Made by a program: the position numbers and the translations under genes. From Avena insularis (taxonomy: Eukaryota; Streptophyta; Magnoliopsida; Poales; Poaceae): a DNA stretch of 64,000 nucleotides. Below the pieces are notes generated by a model. The model was not told the origin of the DNA. It was given only the letters and a program-made list of their open reading frames with translations, and ran no database searches. Within the stretch, counting starts at the first letter, position 1; each line of letters opens with the position of its first letter. Shown in pieces: positions 1 through 11,719 of the stretch. The stretch lies in contig CM042688.1 of NCBI GenBank assembly GCA_023614405.1, positions 71,410,253 to 71,474,252 on the forward strand, in the 5' to 3' direction.

Positions 1-2609
1 ACAATTATCTAGCCTATGAATGTTTCCTATACTGTTGGACAGATTATAATAAATAAACGCATGGTTGATGCTTTAATTTGAATAATAGCTTCTGCTATTA
101 GGACCATGGAAACTTGATTGAACAGTTTTGTACTGTAATATATGATTCCTAGTTGACTTTTCTAGGAAGATGATTTAACTCACTTTACTGATGATTTATT
201 GATGAATGTCCAAGTTTTTGGCTTTATGTGTGAGATTTTTACATGGTGAACTGAACCATGGTTCAGTAATGACCTTGGTCCCTTATTGGATATACCTAAT
301 TAGAATGATTCTGGCTTACTCTTTGGAAGAGGATTTGAAACAAGTTTTTTTGGCTGCAACTATTTATATGCCATGTTAATTTGATGCTGATCTTGGTTAG
401 TGAATACAGTGAATTCCCCTGTTTGAGTTTGCCACTATGGGACCTCTATTTAGAGTGTGCACAGTGGTGTTTCTTAATAATAGGACATGTTGCTGAATTA
501 GCTAGCTATGGATTAAGATTTGGCTACCAATGATGCACAGTCTAAGGTTTATGATTTGCTACTATTTTGGCTAGTCTAGAAGATCCTGGATCATTGGTTC
601 TTGATGATTTCTGGGTACACATGTCCTGACCTATGATGCTATGATGCAAAGGCTGAGGCCCAATTTTAAACAAGAACAGATCTAGTACTGGTTTTTGTGT
701 TTAACCAACTTGGTGGCTTCTGCTGCTACAAGATCTGCTATTGTGGTGCCTCCCATGTGGAGTGTGCACAATAGTAGGTCTAAGCAACATGATCTGCTAC
801 TTTCTTTCCCTAAATACTTAATGATGATCTAGACATGCCACTTGCATGCTAGACTGAGAGTAATCTCTCCTCACAACACTCCCCTTTTGCCTAATCAAAG
901 ATGAGGGTAAATATTAAAAGAGTAAGTGATCTACCTCCAGCTGGAGTGTGAGATTTATTTTGGATCTATCTTGTAGTGCTTCCATTGGCTCATTGTCTTG
1001 TTATCCTGCCCTCCTGATGTTGTTGGTGGCCTGCTTTGGTCCTTGCTGGCCTTCTCCCCTTGTGCCACTATTGTCCGGTTCTTCTTGCTGCTGGTAAGCT
1101 TCCTCTTTCATCATTCCCCTCCTTTCTCCGATCTCTTCTTTCACTGAATTATGGAATCTGTGGTCTATGTGTCCTGATTACTAAGATGGTCCTAGTGTTC
1201 TTACTGATGAACTCTGCTGAGTTGTGATGTGCCTGAGGTAAAGGAATATGGCTATGAATGAGGTGAGAAGTGGTGAACTGAGGTGATGTTTGTTGGGGAC
1301 GATCTGGCGATGAAGAAATGAAATGGATTTGTGGTGATATTTTTGGTAATGGCCCGATAAGAGCAGGAAGTATTCCTGTCTTTTTGGTGGCTGAGCTTCA
1401 GCTCCACTCCTTCTATACTACCATTTAGCTGCTGCTGTTGTGTTGACAACACACAGTTTACATGCAGTGACTAAGCTGCTTACAAGTGGGCTCCATAGGG
1501 TGCAAGTTTCAACTTTTGACTCTAGTGCCTGTGGATCAGCTCTAGTGTACAGATATTTTCTCCACCTTTGGCTTATTCTTTTGATTTGCCAAATGAGGAT
1601 TTTGCTACTAAGCTAATGATGCACAAGTCTGAAGCATTGCCTGATAAGAATAGTTTACTACCCTAGCCCCTGATTCACTACTCCATGATGAAATATTGGC
1701 TTAGCATCACTAAGCCTATTATGAGAGTAACACTAACTAAAACACTTCCCGTTGTCTTGATTTTACTTTATTCTTGTTTTGTTTTGTTTTGTTTTCTTTC
1801 TTTTATTTATAGGAAATAGACTAAAGACAAAAGAAGTGGACAGGAGGAAGAATGAGAATAAGAAGATCTGACGCTAATAAAGATTTAATTAGGATTTCTC
1901 TTAATCCATTTTGTAATCTTCTTTATTATTCTTTTGTTTATAAAGAACAATGTAATATATATTATCCAATAAGGAATTTCTTTTTCTTTACTAGTAATAA
2001 TTCACTTGTGTGATATTTTCTTATTTACTTGTATTCTTTTTATCTGTGGAATATTAATTAAGAAAAGATCAAAGTTTTTATTTGTTTGAATTTCCTTTAA
2101 TTGCAAAAGAACAATGTAATATAGTGTAATATCATTATATTATGTAATAAAGGCATTCCTATTTGGTTATTGTAATCTTTTCTCTGTATTGAACTATTTC
2201 AATTTACTCAATGATAATAGTGATTGTGTTATCCATTACATAATAATTCAAATCTTTTTCTTTTTGCACTTTAAATCTGGTAATATTTATATCATAATAA
2301 TGAATTCAATTCTTCTTTTATTATTATAATTTATTTCTTTATTTATAATTCAATTTCAATTTTCTTTTGATTTCAAATATATAATTTGAATCTTAAAGTT
2401 TGAAACGATTTCCCTCAAACACAAAGATGCACTAGAGGTCATGTCAAAACCTGTCGCACTTGCCCAGATGTTTCCATCGGAGCAAGAGAGATCTCGATCC
2501 CTCTATAACTTTTAGTTTTGCGCGAAAATTCCCCGGATTTTCTATGCATGAATGCAATACACACACCTCATCTCGGCTTATTTCTAAGCTCTAATGTTGG
2601 AATGTTACA
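1..2609 (+). repeat. 3' part of a giant LTR (copy 1), cut by the window edge
   Basis: The stretch ends in GGAATGTTACA at 2609. It is the reverse complement, diverged, of the start of the long LTR at 53487-61466. Matching landmarks include the AATTCCCCGGATTTT and GAATGCAAT stretches near 2530-2570, the segment about cutting fevered AT-rich runs at 1790-2400, and the AGTGTGCACA(G/A) plus CCTCC motifs near 440-460 and 750-765. No coding frame of interest is present; the two short open frames at 1036-1227 and 1252-1452 have no recognisable motif. The block is AT-rich from 1740 to 2410. It may be the 3' LTR of a complete element lying to the left of the window. Confidence 0.7.
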
Positions 2610-3900
2610 AAACGTTAGGAACATATATCAATCGGATCCTAACGAAGCCACTAAACAGTAGTAAAGAATATCTGAAAATAACTTAGACACACTAAAGTGT
2701 GTTCCTAATCCATGGACATGCATCGGTGGTTTGGTCTCTAAAATTAAAAGGGAAGGTGACAACTAGGAGCATTTAATTATAAATTATCTACTCCTCTAGA
2801 AAAGGATATCACAAAGTTGTCTCGATCTGTATGTATACGTACGCTAAAATATATCTAGATACATATGAATTTAGAGAAATCTATGATATATTTTTTTGGA
2901 CTGAGGGAGTAGATCTTTCGATTGCCTACTGTACGAATGATTAGGAAAGGGTAATTAATTAGCTCATTATTCGCGGATCAATTCTCCACTTTTGGGTTTG
3001 TACCATTTTCTTGCGGTGGAACTTGTGTAACTTTAGATGCAAATTCGATGGTCTGGATCTATCTGATGATGAATATTGAGTGTTTAAGGACGTCATACCA
3101 CCATCACCAACTCAATAGTAAAGATATTTCCAAAATTGTTTATTTTTATGCAAATTTGCGCGCATAGCCAAAAATAATGTTCATATTATTAATTTACCAT
3201 GTCCACAATATTCATCATTTAAAACAAATGGTCCTAGTTGGTCGCAATACTTGTGCAAATACTTGTAAAACATGTTCCCCTCGACCAAACAGAAAATTTA
3301 TGTACTTTTATTTTTTTCATAATGAGTCATGCAGTTTTTTAGATGTTAGACACATTGATGTTCATCTGTTACTAAAAGGCATTTGATCCCCAAAAGTTTT
3401 GCTTACCTGTAGGTATATCTACTTTTTCTTAGGAATGTGCAACTAGCTTTTCTTAGTGCACCAGAGCTAATCATCGCGCATTGTTGTTTTTTAGGCAGCA
3501 TTGCTAGCATTTTTATATTTAGAAAAATAATGGCCTAGTTAGTTAATCATTCTAGCTGGTTGATCTATGTCTTCCATGGGCCGAAACATGCTGATTCCCT
3601 GTACTAATGCATTCAGTCAAATTTAGATTTGATTTGATGAAAAGGGAAGGTGAGAATTGAGAACTTTTAGCAAATTATCTAGTACTCCTGAAAGAGGGAT
3701 GTCAGAATTATAAGAATATTTATTATATGCGGTGGAATAATTTATGAAAGGACATCATGTTATCGCTGATTTATAGGTTTATTATGCTGCCACTTTGACT
3801 TGCATTTTCTTGATATCGAACATGCGTGAGATCCGATACAAATTGACGGTCTGGATGCATCCAACGATGGGCGTTGAGTTTATTGACAACCTATCATCAC
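2610..3900. repeat. Intergenic sequence with a diverged direct duplication
   Basis: No gene is seen. Sequence around 2640-3180 reappears, diverged, at about 3560-3900 and continues at 14311-14400 after the MULE. Shared pieces are AAAAGGGAAGGTGA (2747 and 3640), GGTCTGGAT (about 3050 and 3849), and CCATCACCAACTCAA (about 3100 and 14313). A degenerate MITE-like end (GAGGGAGTA) lies near 2903-2912. The offset between copies is 0.8-0.9 kb. Confidence 0.5.
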
Positions 3901-4080
3901 GAGTAAATGACGCAAAACCACACATTTATGACAGTGTTGACACATAACCACCACGGGGCTTTGTTTCGACAAAAAACCACCATTAGAGGCTGGTGTACGA
4001 TGGAAATCACCGATTTCACCAATTAGTAGTCTTAAACCGTTTTCTGACAGCCGGACCCACAACGAGGTCAACATGGCAAA
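3901..4080 (+). repeat. MULE-A left terminal inverted repeat
   Basis: About 180 bp pair with 14130-14310 in reverse orientation. Shared blocks include CACATAAYCACCACGG, GTTTCGACAAAAAA and CACCGATT. Identity looks like roughly 70 percent by eye, so the element is old. Confidence 0.78.
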
Positions 4081-4139
4081 TATAGAAAACAAACAACCAA
4101 CATGTTCCTGCCTATTTCATAAAATGGGCCTTCGTAATA

Positions 4140-4532
4140 AATTTTATAAAAGAAAAATGATGATTGCTCTCCCTTGCACACTGCTCGTCGCCGCTGGCCA
4201 GACCCGTGAGCGCCGCCATTCGCCTCCTCCCCCGTCCCGAGCTGTTGTCCCTCTTGTCGGTCAGTGTGATGTTGATTTTCTCCAGCTACGCGTATGAGAC
4301 GTACTCGGACAAAATCCCCGCCACGTTTACTGCAGGAACGCGCCGCCTGACGCTACCGCAACCGCCGCTTGTTCTTGCTACACCCCGTGACGCCGCTGCT
4401 TGTCGCCGTTGCAACCGCCGCTTGATGCCACCGCAGCCTCCGCTTGTGCCTACCGGAGCGGTTGCTACAGGAACGCGCTACAACCGCTCTCTTCACCGTC
4501 TAGGCCGCCCGCTCTCAACTGGCTGGAGCTTG
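4140..4532 (+). other. GC-rich sequence inside MULE-A, left half
   Basis: GC-rich and repetitive (CAACCGCCGCTTG recurs near 4366 and 4408; GGAACGCGC near 4334 and 4470). An open frame runs 4164-4580 but crosses into the LTR element, so it is not a real gene end. Together with 13557-14030 it formed one GC-rich block before the LTR element inserted. No protein family is recognised; it may be captured host sequence. Confidence 0.4.
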
Positions 4533-4537
4533 CGTCA

Positions 4538-6177
4538 TGTAATACCTCTGACCCTACGGTCTAAGTTCAAGCCTGGATGAACCCAAAAGTGGGTAAGGGA
4601 TTCTACCGTGGAGGCCCAAGGCCACCCACGTATAGGATCGTAGAAGCGGAGGAGGGCACGGTACCGACCAACCACCCTATCCACTTTTAAGAACATCGGG
4701 ACAAGGGCGAGCGGCATAGTCGACAGATAAAGCGATCAAAAATATACACAAATGAGTATGTATGTCAGCGACATACAAGAGTCATCAGATCCACACTATC
4801 TAAAAAAATAGAAATACTGCAACACCATACGGCAAGATCCAAATATCCTAGATAGAGATAATAGTTTAGGATACATTCTCATACATCACACATCAGAGTA
4901 TTAAGCGGAAGCGGAAAACAAGATCCGGGTACGGATTAAGAAGCAAATCGGCATAAGATGCCACAAAACTAAGCACATCCCGCTCACAGATCTCATAGAT
5001 CTCCATCCCCAGAATCTCTACACCTGATGATTGTTTCCACCGACATCAGTCTCCTCGACCCAGTACCCTTCTTGGGGTAAACATGTCCATCTGAATGGAA
5101 TATTTATCGTGTGAGACCCTAGGGCTACTCAACAAGTCTTAATGCGTCTAAAGGGAATAACCTGAGGGTGATGCAATTGCAGCGAAAAATAAAATCTAGC
5201 AGTTCTATAGAGACACGCTATACATCCGTCCAACTAGAGATGGACGGATACCCGTTAATTGTTAACAACAGTTATAACAGTAATAAATATAAACATCGCT
5301 CACCCTCCTTCTCGCTTACCGACGAGAAGGCGGAAGAACATCCCATCTGTTGGCAATTTTATTAACCATTCCATGAGTGTTGTACTATTTACTAGTTAGG
5401 CCTTAGTTAAATTAAAGACGGTACTTTAGTTATGCTTGTCTATGATCGAGAAACTATGCTCCAACTCGTCCATAACCGCGGACACGGCTTATAGAAAGTT
5501 TTACCCTGCAGGGGTGCACAAATAGCAACACACACACAATCAACCTCGGGAAGAACCAAATAAACGCAACGAGGCCTCACGATAATGCTTATAAATTATT
5601 TCAGGGAGCCACCCCCAATAAGCTACCCGTTATGAAATCGGCCGGCTCCGCGTTGGACCCAGGGTGTGTGGCGACGGCTGTAAACAACTGGGAATCCGAA
5701 AATGTGACTGGGCTTCTCGATATAGCGTAAACATGGCATAGGGTCTCTAAACAGTACAGGCGCTCCACGCGGAATTGTAAATAAAGCAGAAAAACATGGC
5801 ATAAATATATGATAGTAGTAAAGCCCCAAACTAGTTTGTGGCCCCAAGAAATAAAGTGTGAATCAAGCTTAGGCAAAGAAGGATCCATAGAGTCTCCCGA
5901 ATGTGAATAGTGCGAATAGTCAAGGAACAGGAATCAAGTACTCGGGGTCCTACGGGACACAAGTGAGTGTGGAAGAACCAAATAACAGTTATTACCCACT
6001 TGTGCATCTTTCTTTAGTTATCTCATTGCTACTCAGTTTAAGTTGTTTAGGTACCTCGTTGTCCAAAGACTCTCACAAACCTTACACATGCAGTTCTATG
6101 ACTCGCATGGCTCAAACAACTCATGTAGTAATGACTCATAGATTAAGGAACAAGTTTTGGTGGGGGTTTAAAAGTAA
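4538..6177 (+). repeat. Left segment of the long LTR element
   Basis: Non-coding. The open frames at 5168-5365, 5601-5888 and 5903-6181 carry no known motif and have no coding signature. The layout (non-coding, CA-rich, long) resembles the large LTRs at 1-2609 and 53487-61466, but the ends differ, so it is a different family. Confidence 0.5.
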
Positions 6178-6290
6178 GTGATTTCTATTTTCGTGCCCCT
6201 GGTTCGTTGGTTGTACTCAGTTTTTCCCAGCCGCTTAGTTTTTCCTTACTTTTGCCCTCCCTCTATTCCGAAACCCTCACATGCGCTCGG
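6178..6290 (+). repeat. MULE-B left TIR
   Basis: Pairs with 10190-10300 reversed. Shared blocks include GGTTCGTTRGTTGTACT, CCAGCCGCTTAGTTTTTC and ACTTTTGCC. Confidence 0.85.
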
Positions 6291-6869
6291 ACGGGGGACG
6301 TCGTCAGGTCAAAGGCTTGACCATTAGATGCTGACTGGTGGGACCGTGTTAGGGTGAGTCGTGCGTTGAGCGTTACGTTATGTCGCCTCGACCGTTACAT
6401 ACTGACAGATGGGGCCAGGATACATAGCAGACTAGCCATGCATCTCTAGCTAATTATGGGGGACGTGGTGTGGGACCATGTGCGATGCATTTGGTGGTTA
6501 AGTACGCCCTATCGCCTAAATTGGAAGTTTTTTTTGTTATTTTTATGATTGACCTTTTTAAGAGCGCCTTTCGCCCCCCTCTCTCGCTAACAGTTGAGTT
6601 TTTTTTGCTCAAAAAAATACGAATCCAGAGCAGCTTCTCTCTTCATTTATTGTTTCTTTTGGCCCTCGTTTTTCTCCAATCTAGAGTAGCAAAACTAACC
6701 AGCACCATAAATAAATTTAGTAAACAGAGCAGATATAGATAAAGCAGCTAACATAGGTTATATAGTACGGTACTTAACGAGGTTCGACAATTAGGCTGCT
6801 CAGCAGTAGCAGTGGACAAGTTCAACACAAACACGACAAAAGAAGCTGCTTTACAGTAGCAGCAGCAGG

Positions 6870-7812
6870 TCAGTGGCCCCTCATGGCCTCTGCTAGGAGG
6901 GCCTCCGCCTCCTTCCTCCGACGCCTCCTCCACTTCTTGCTGCCCAGTCCCTTGACCTTGGGCGCCTTGGGCTTGATCGGGGGCATGCGACCCTCCTCGA
7001 TAACCACCTTCTAGAGGTTGCAGAGGTGAAGACTGAGCGCTTGGTGCTTGGCTATGAAGCCGTGGATGTTCACGGACTCGCCGCGGGTCCTCATGTCCTC
7101 AACATGCTTCACGAGGAAGTTGAAATCCGTGGAACGGAGCCTCTTGGTTGGGCAGAAGGGGCACCTGTACACGTCGTCGGTGAAGAAGTTGTTGTACCGG
7201 CCGAACTTCAGCCTCCTCAGCACATGACGAGTCTTGGTGTCCTTGGACTCGTCGTCGCTATGGACGTCGTTGTTATCCTCCTGTTGGGAAAAAACGGTAG
7301 AGTGCAATAAGGATATGATTGAGATACTTTGATTATTAGGATTGATTATTTGCATAAATTAACCGTTTAAGATCTCCTAATTATTCTCCAAATCTCAAAC
7401 CAAATCGAATATTGATCCCAACTACAAATAGGGGGTTTCAAATATGAAAAGGGGGATTCATCGAAATACGAGATCTAACACAAGATGATTAGCTACTGTA
7501 AAAATACGAACAATCGGTCCCTAATAACATACGATCTAGCACCCAACGATGGGAATGGGGGAAGAACATGGGAAGGGAGAAAACCCTGGTTACCTCCGAC
7601 CATGGGTCGGTGATGCTGGTGTCGTAGGGGTTCTCCGGCCTTATATAAAAAACCTCCTCGTAGGGGTCCTAGCCGAGCGGGATCTGCCCGAGACCGGCGG
7701 GGGCCTCCTCGCCGGCGGCTATGACGGATGCGGGTACGGGGACGGGGGCCTCCTCACCGGCGGCCTTGGAGGCGCCAATGGCCACGACACCGTTCTTCTC
7801 TATCGCCGACAT
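6870..7812 (-). pseudogene. Two-exon XS-zinc-finger-like gene copy inside MULE-B, with two stops
   Basis: Read on the minus strand, exon 1 is 7812-7594 (73 codons, begins MSAIEKNG) and ends at a GTAACC donor. The intron ends CCCAACAG, and exon 2 is 7280-6870 (137 codons including the final TGA). Splice phase is 0, giving about 209 codons. Exon 2 has an acidic start (EDNNDVHSDDES), then CPFCP followed by histidines in KHVED and KHQALSLHL. The spacing resembles the zf-XS zinc finger of plant XS-domain (SGS3-like) proteins, as far as I can judge without a search. The C-terminus is basic (KKWRRRRRKEAE). Two TAG codons interrupt the frame, one in exon 1 (after IPLG, about 7669-7671) and one in exon 2 at 7011-7013. 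Frame, splice sites and codon bias are otherwise coherent. It is probably a captured host gene that has decayed. Confidence 0.7.
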
Positions 7813-8771
7813 GGTTGGGGTTTTCTTGGGGGTTTGCAGAAGGTGATGGGACAGTGGAGAAGGTTGAGTGAGCGAGTGAGTGATGAGTGGGAGTGGTGAG
7901 GCCTCTATTAAAGGAGAAGGAAAACGACGTTTTGTTGCACTACCGTGCACCGCGTACGCTACTACACCGTGCACGGCCACACGTGTTCGCTACCGCCCTG
8001 TGCACTGCACAAGCGTACCGCAAGTCATGTTTTTTCCCTCGTGTCTAACCCTAACGACTCAATTGTACTCAGTTTTTCCCTCGAGTGTAACACTAGCATT
8101 TTGGTTCTACTCAGTTTTGCCCTCCAGTACTAACAATGTTGTGTGTAATATACTCAGTTTTACCCTCCGGTGGTTGGTCAACAAAGAGTCAGCGAATAGG
8201 TTTCATCTAGCTAATTGAGTCATTTTATGCACAACAAATTCAAAAGGAGCAAAACATAGTGACATCTATCCAGGGAGTCTTATTATGTGACCTGCCACCA
8301 TAAGAAATGTATATAAACCAAGTTTTAACCTAAATCACCACTTCTCAAATAACCTATTATGTATGAAGGTTCATGGCTTTTTACTCAAGCCTCTTCCCAA
8401 AACATCCCTCCCCAAAACATAGTTTATCTGAATGAGGCAATAATTATCAAACTGGTGTATATTTGAATTGCAAATAGTTTGATATATGCCAAGATGTATT
8501 TTATTGTATAAAAGACGCATTTTCTATTTTTTAAATCTTTTTCTATTTTCTATTTGAATCTATTTGTCAGTCTTGCCCTTGGTTTTTAAGTTCTACTCAG
8601 TTTTGCCCTTGGTTCTTAAGTGCTACTTAGTTTTCCCCTATATTTGTATCAATCTCTCGCACATATGCTCATATTCGCTGCTACGCTCTAATTGGTTGAG
8701 ACAGTTATCACATGGATCGTGCCCACCAACCGTTGATCTTCTGTGATCTAGCGAACAGGATAACCCCTATA

Positions 8772-9876
8772 TCTCAAGATTTTCTTAGCACAACATTATC
8801 ACGTATTAAGTACGATTTCAAAGAGTTCAAAGGTGTATAATTTTTCTATACGTGAGTTTATGCATTATATTTCACTCCATGGAAATGGTAATGTCTCAAG
8901 ATTTTCTTAGCACAACATTATCACGTATTAAGTGCGATTTCAAAGAGTTCAAAGGTGTATAATTTTTGTATACGCAATTTTATGCATTATATTTCACTCC
9001 ATGGAAATGGTAATGTCTCAAGATTTTCTTAGCACAACATTATCACATATTAAGTGCGATTTCAAAGAGTTCAAAGGTGTATAATTTTTGTTTACGCATG
9101 TTTATGCATTATATTTCACTCCATGGAAATAATAAATGATCAGGATTTTCTTAGCACAACATTATCATGACCTAAGTGCAATTTCAAAGAGTTCAAAGGT
9201 GTATAATTTTTGTATACGCAAGTTTATGCATTATATTTCACTCCATGGAAATGGTAATCTCTCAAGATTTTCTTAGCACAACATTATCACGACCTAAGTG
9301 CGATTTCAATGAGTTCAAATGTGTATAACTTTTGTATACGTAAGTTTATGCATTATATTTCACTCTATGGAAATGGTAATCTCTCAAGATTTTTTTAGCA
9401 CAACATTATCACATATTAAGTGCGATTTCAAAGAGTTCAAAGGTATATAAACTTCGTATACGCAAGTTTATGCATTATATTTTACTCCATGGAAATGGTA
9501 ATCTCTCAAAATTTTCTTAACACAACATTATCACATATTAAGTGCGATTTTAAAAAGTTCAGAGGTGTATAAACTTCGTATATGCAAGTTATGCATTACA
9601 TTCCACTCTACGAAAATGGGGGAGAAAATAATAATCTCTTAAGATTTTCTTAGCATGACATTATCACGTATTAAGTGTGATTTCAAATAGTTCAAAGGTG
9701 TATAATTTTTGTATACACACGTTTATGCATTATATTTTCACTTCATGGAAATGATAAATGATCAGAATTTTATTAGCACAACATTATCATGTCCTAAGTG
9801 CGATTTAAAAGAGTTCAAAAGTGTATAACTTTCATATAATTTCCGTATATGCATTAAATTTCACTATATGAAAATG
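8772..9876 (+). repeat. Nine-copy 122-bp tandem array inside MULE-B
   Basis: Unit starts (TCTCAAGATTTTCTTAGC) fall near 8772, 8894, 9016, 9139, 9259, 9382, 9503, 9635 and 9759. Each unit also carries CACAACATTATCAC, GAGTTCAAAGGTGTATAA, and TTATGCATTATATTTCACT followed by CATGGAAATG. Units 1-3 are very alike; units 7-9 are more diverged, with small indels. No coding frame runs through. It lies between the gene copy and the right TIR. Confidence 0.92.
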
Positions 9877-10019
9877 AAGCAACGACACGGGCGCGGGACT
9901 GGCTCAGGGTCCCATCTTGCAATGCCAACCTGGGTAAGCTGTGGGTCCGGTGCTCATATGGATAAGTTGTGGGTTTGATGCTGATCTGGATAAGTTGAGA
10001 GAGGTGTCCACTACGAAAA

Positions 10020-10165
10020 TCGACTGAACATGACCCCACTTGTCAGCATGTAACGACAAGGGTACACTACGGGACCCGATAGAACGTGGTCCTACTCGTC
10101 AGCCTGTAACAGCGAGGGTCTATTACGGGACCCGACTGAACGCGACCCCACTTGTCAAGACGAAT
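10020..10165 (+). repeat. Short tandem repeat of about 56 bp, near the MULE-B right end
   Basis: Two and a half units start CCGA(C/T)(T/A)GAACRYG at about 10020, 10076 and 10132. Each has CACTTGTCAG or a variant followed by a TACGGGAC end. Confidence 0.7.
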
Positions 10166-10189
10166 AAGGGTCGATTTGGACACAGTTTT

Positions 10190-10300
10190 CGTACCATGTG
10201 AGAGTTCCGTACAATGAGATAGGCAAAAGTGACGAAAAACTAAGCGGCTGGGGAAAACTAAGTACAACTAACGAACCGAGGGCACGAAAATAGAAATCCC
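10190..10300 (-). repeat. MULE-B right TIR
   Basis: Reverse complement of 6178-6290. The element ends GAAATCCC at 10300, directly before the 9-bp duplication. Confidence 0.85.
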
Positions 10301-11002
10301 TAAAAGTAAAAGCTATGTAGTACTTAGGATTCCAATTTAATACAATCGCGACTCAATGATGCAAGAGTAAGATAGAAGCATAGGTACTATATGTATGCAA
10401 GTATGGAGAATTGCTTGCCTGGAAGCTCAGTTGCAGGATAGGAAGGATCTGGGTAATACTCATGAGGCTCCTGATATTCTCTTGTTCAGTGTCTATCTGG
10501 ATAAAAACTAAACACACAAGGGCCAAAATTAAATGAGGCTCCTGATATTCATATACAACAAGCAAACAAGGTATGCCATGATTAAATGATGCACCATTGC
10601 ATGGTGTAACATAGCATGTCATGGGTGAGATGTGGAAATAAGAATAAGCATTTTTAGTATTTATTTAGTCAAGTTTTACTTCATATTACTTGTTGTTTTC
10701 TTAATATTTTTATGATACATGCTTCAATTCATATCATGAAATGCATAATTAGAACAGGCTTGTCGCGCTAATCGATCTAGACATCTTATTTCTCGAATTT
10801 GGAATTACGGAATTAAAATTATAGATTTATTAAGAAAAAGCATTTATTGGCATTTAAATAATTTCAAAAAAATTAATTGCTCAAAATTATTTTAAATAGC
10901 ATATTTGAATTCCTGACATTTTTACGATCACAACACATATATAAAACATTCAATTAAATATATTATTTATCCTTTTAAAATCCTTTTCTGGATTTTCTGT
11001 TA

Positions 11003-11125
11003 CTCCCTCCGACCCATATTAGTTGACTTAAATTTGTCTAGATTCGAATGTATCTTGACATGTTTTAGTACAAGATACATCCAAATTTAGATAAATTCAA
11101 GTCAAATAATATGGGTCGGAGGGAG
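11003..11125. mobile_element. Stowaway (Tc1/Mariner) MITE
   Basis: The ends CTCCCTCCGACCCATATTA and its reverse complement are flanked by TA on both sides (11001-11002, 11126-11127). At 123 bp it is nearly a full palindrome. Confidence 0.9.
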
Positions 11126-11156
11126 TAATAGAAAAAGGTTAAATACTTTTGTCAAT

Positions 11157-11396
11157 GGAGGCATTCTAGCCATAGCTCGTTGACGCGCGGGCAAGGGCGG
11201 TGCAGATTGGGCTGCGGTGGTGAGGTGGTGTGCTGGGACTGGCTAGTGGGCCTACGGTGTTGGAAACAAAAGGAAAAAGGTTGTCACTGGAGGCATTCTA
11301 GCCACGGCTCATTGACGCGCGGGCCAGAGCGGTGCAGATCGGGCTGCAGCGGTGAGGTGGTGTGTTGGGACTGACTAGTGGGCCTGCGGTGTTGAA
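11157..11396 (+). repeat. Tandem duplication, 132-bp period, two copies
   Basis: GGAGGCATTCTAGCCA begins each copy, at 11157 and 11289. Both carry GACGCGCGGGC and GAGGTGGTGTG. The unit is GC-rich, unlike its surroundings. It lies between two MITEs. Confidence 0.85.
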
Positions 11397-11408
11397 CCCA
11401 CGACCTCA

Positions 11409-11719
11409 GGCTGGTCATAGTGGTAGTATCATATTACTAGTATCATGCATATGATACTAGTGTATGATACTACCTCTCTAGTGGTTAGTATCATCTAGTA
11501 GTATCATAGTACCATTATATTTAATTTTTTCTACAATCTCAATGCAATTGTGTGTATGAGATGTATTGGTCATTAAATTACCTAGTTTCACGAGCTATGA
11601 TACGGCATCATATTATGATACTACTAACACCTCTCTCTTTATTAATTGTGGTGCCACATCAGATTTTTGTCAAGGTGGCATGCATGATACTCCTTATGAT
11701 ACTCCCACTAGGGCTAGCC
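11409..11719. mobile_element. MITE-like inverted repeat element rich in TAGTATCAT
   Basis: The ends GGCTGGTCATAGTGGTAGTA and, reversed, GGCTAGCCCTAGTGGGAGTA bracket 311 bp filled with TAGTATCAT/ATGATACTA repeats. This matches a common grass MITE type; I could not find a clear TSD, so the superfamily is left open. Confidence 0.7.

Larger units (their letters stand above)
6178..10300. mobile_element. MULE-B, a Mutator-like element carrying a gene copy
   Basis: Inverted ends GKGATTTCTATTTTCGTGCCC are flanked by the perfect 9-bp duplication TAAAAGTAA (6169-6177 and 10301-10309). The TIRs run about 110 bp at roughly 85 percent identity by eye. The 4.1-kb interior holds a two-exon GC-rich gene copy on the minus strand (6870-7812), a 9-unit tandem array (8772-9876) and a repeated ACTCAGTTTTNCCC motif, and no transposase. 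This is the Pack-MULE arrangement: a non-autonomous Mutator element with an exon-intron gene copy inside. It is inserted in the long LTR element, so it is younger than that element. Confidence 0.88.

Noticed and set aside
1036..1452. Small genes at 1036-1227 and 1252-1452
   Set aside because: Hydrophobic or random composition inside a non-coding LTR; no promoter or conserved motif.
2850..2912. Stowaway MITE near 2850-2912
   Set aside because: Only one end (GAGGGAGTA) is clear; the other end is too diverged to fix a border.
8772..9876. CRISPR-like array
   Set aside because: Whole 122-bp units repeat without unique spacers, in a plant transposon.
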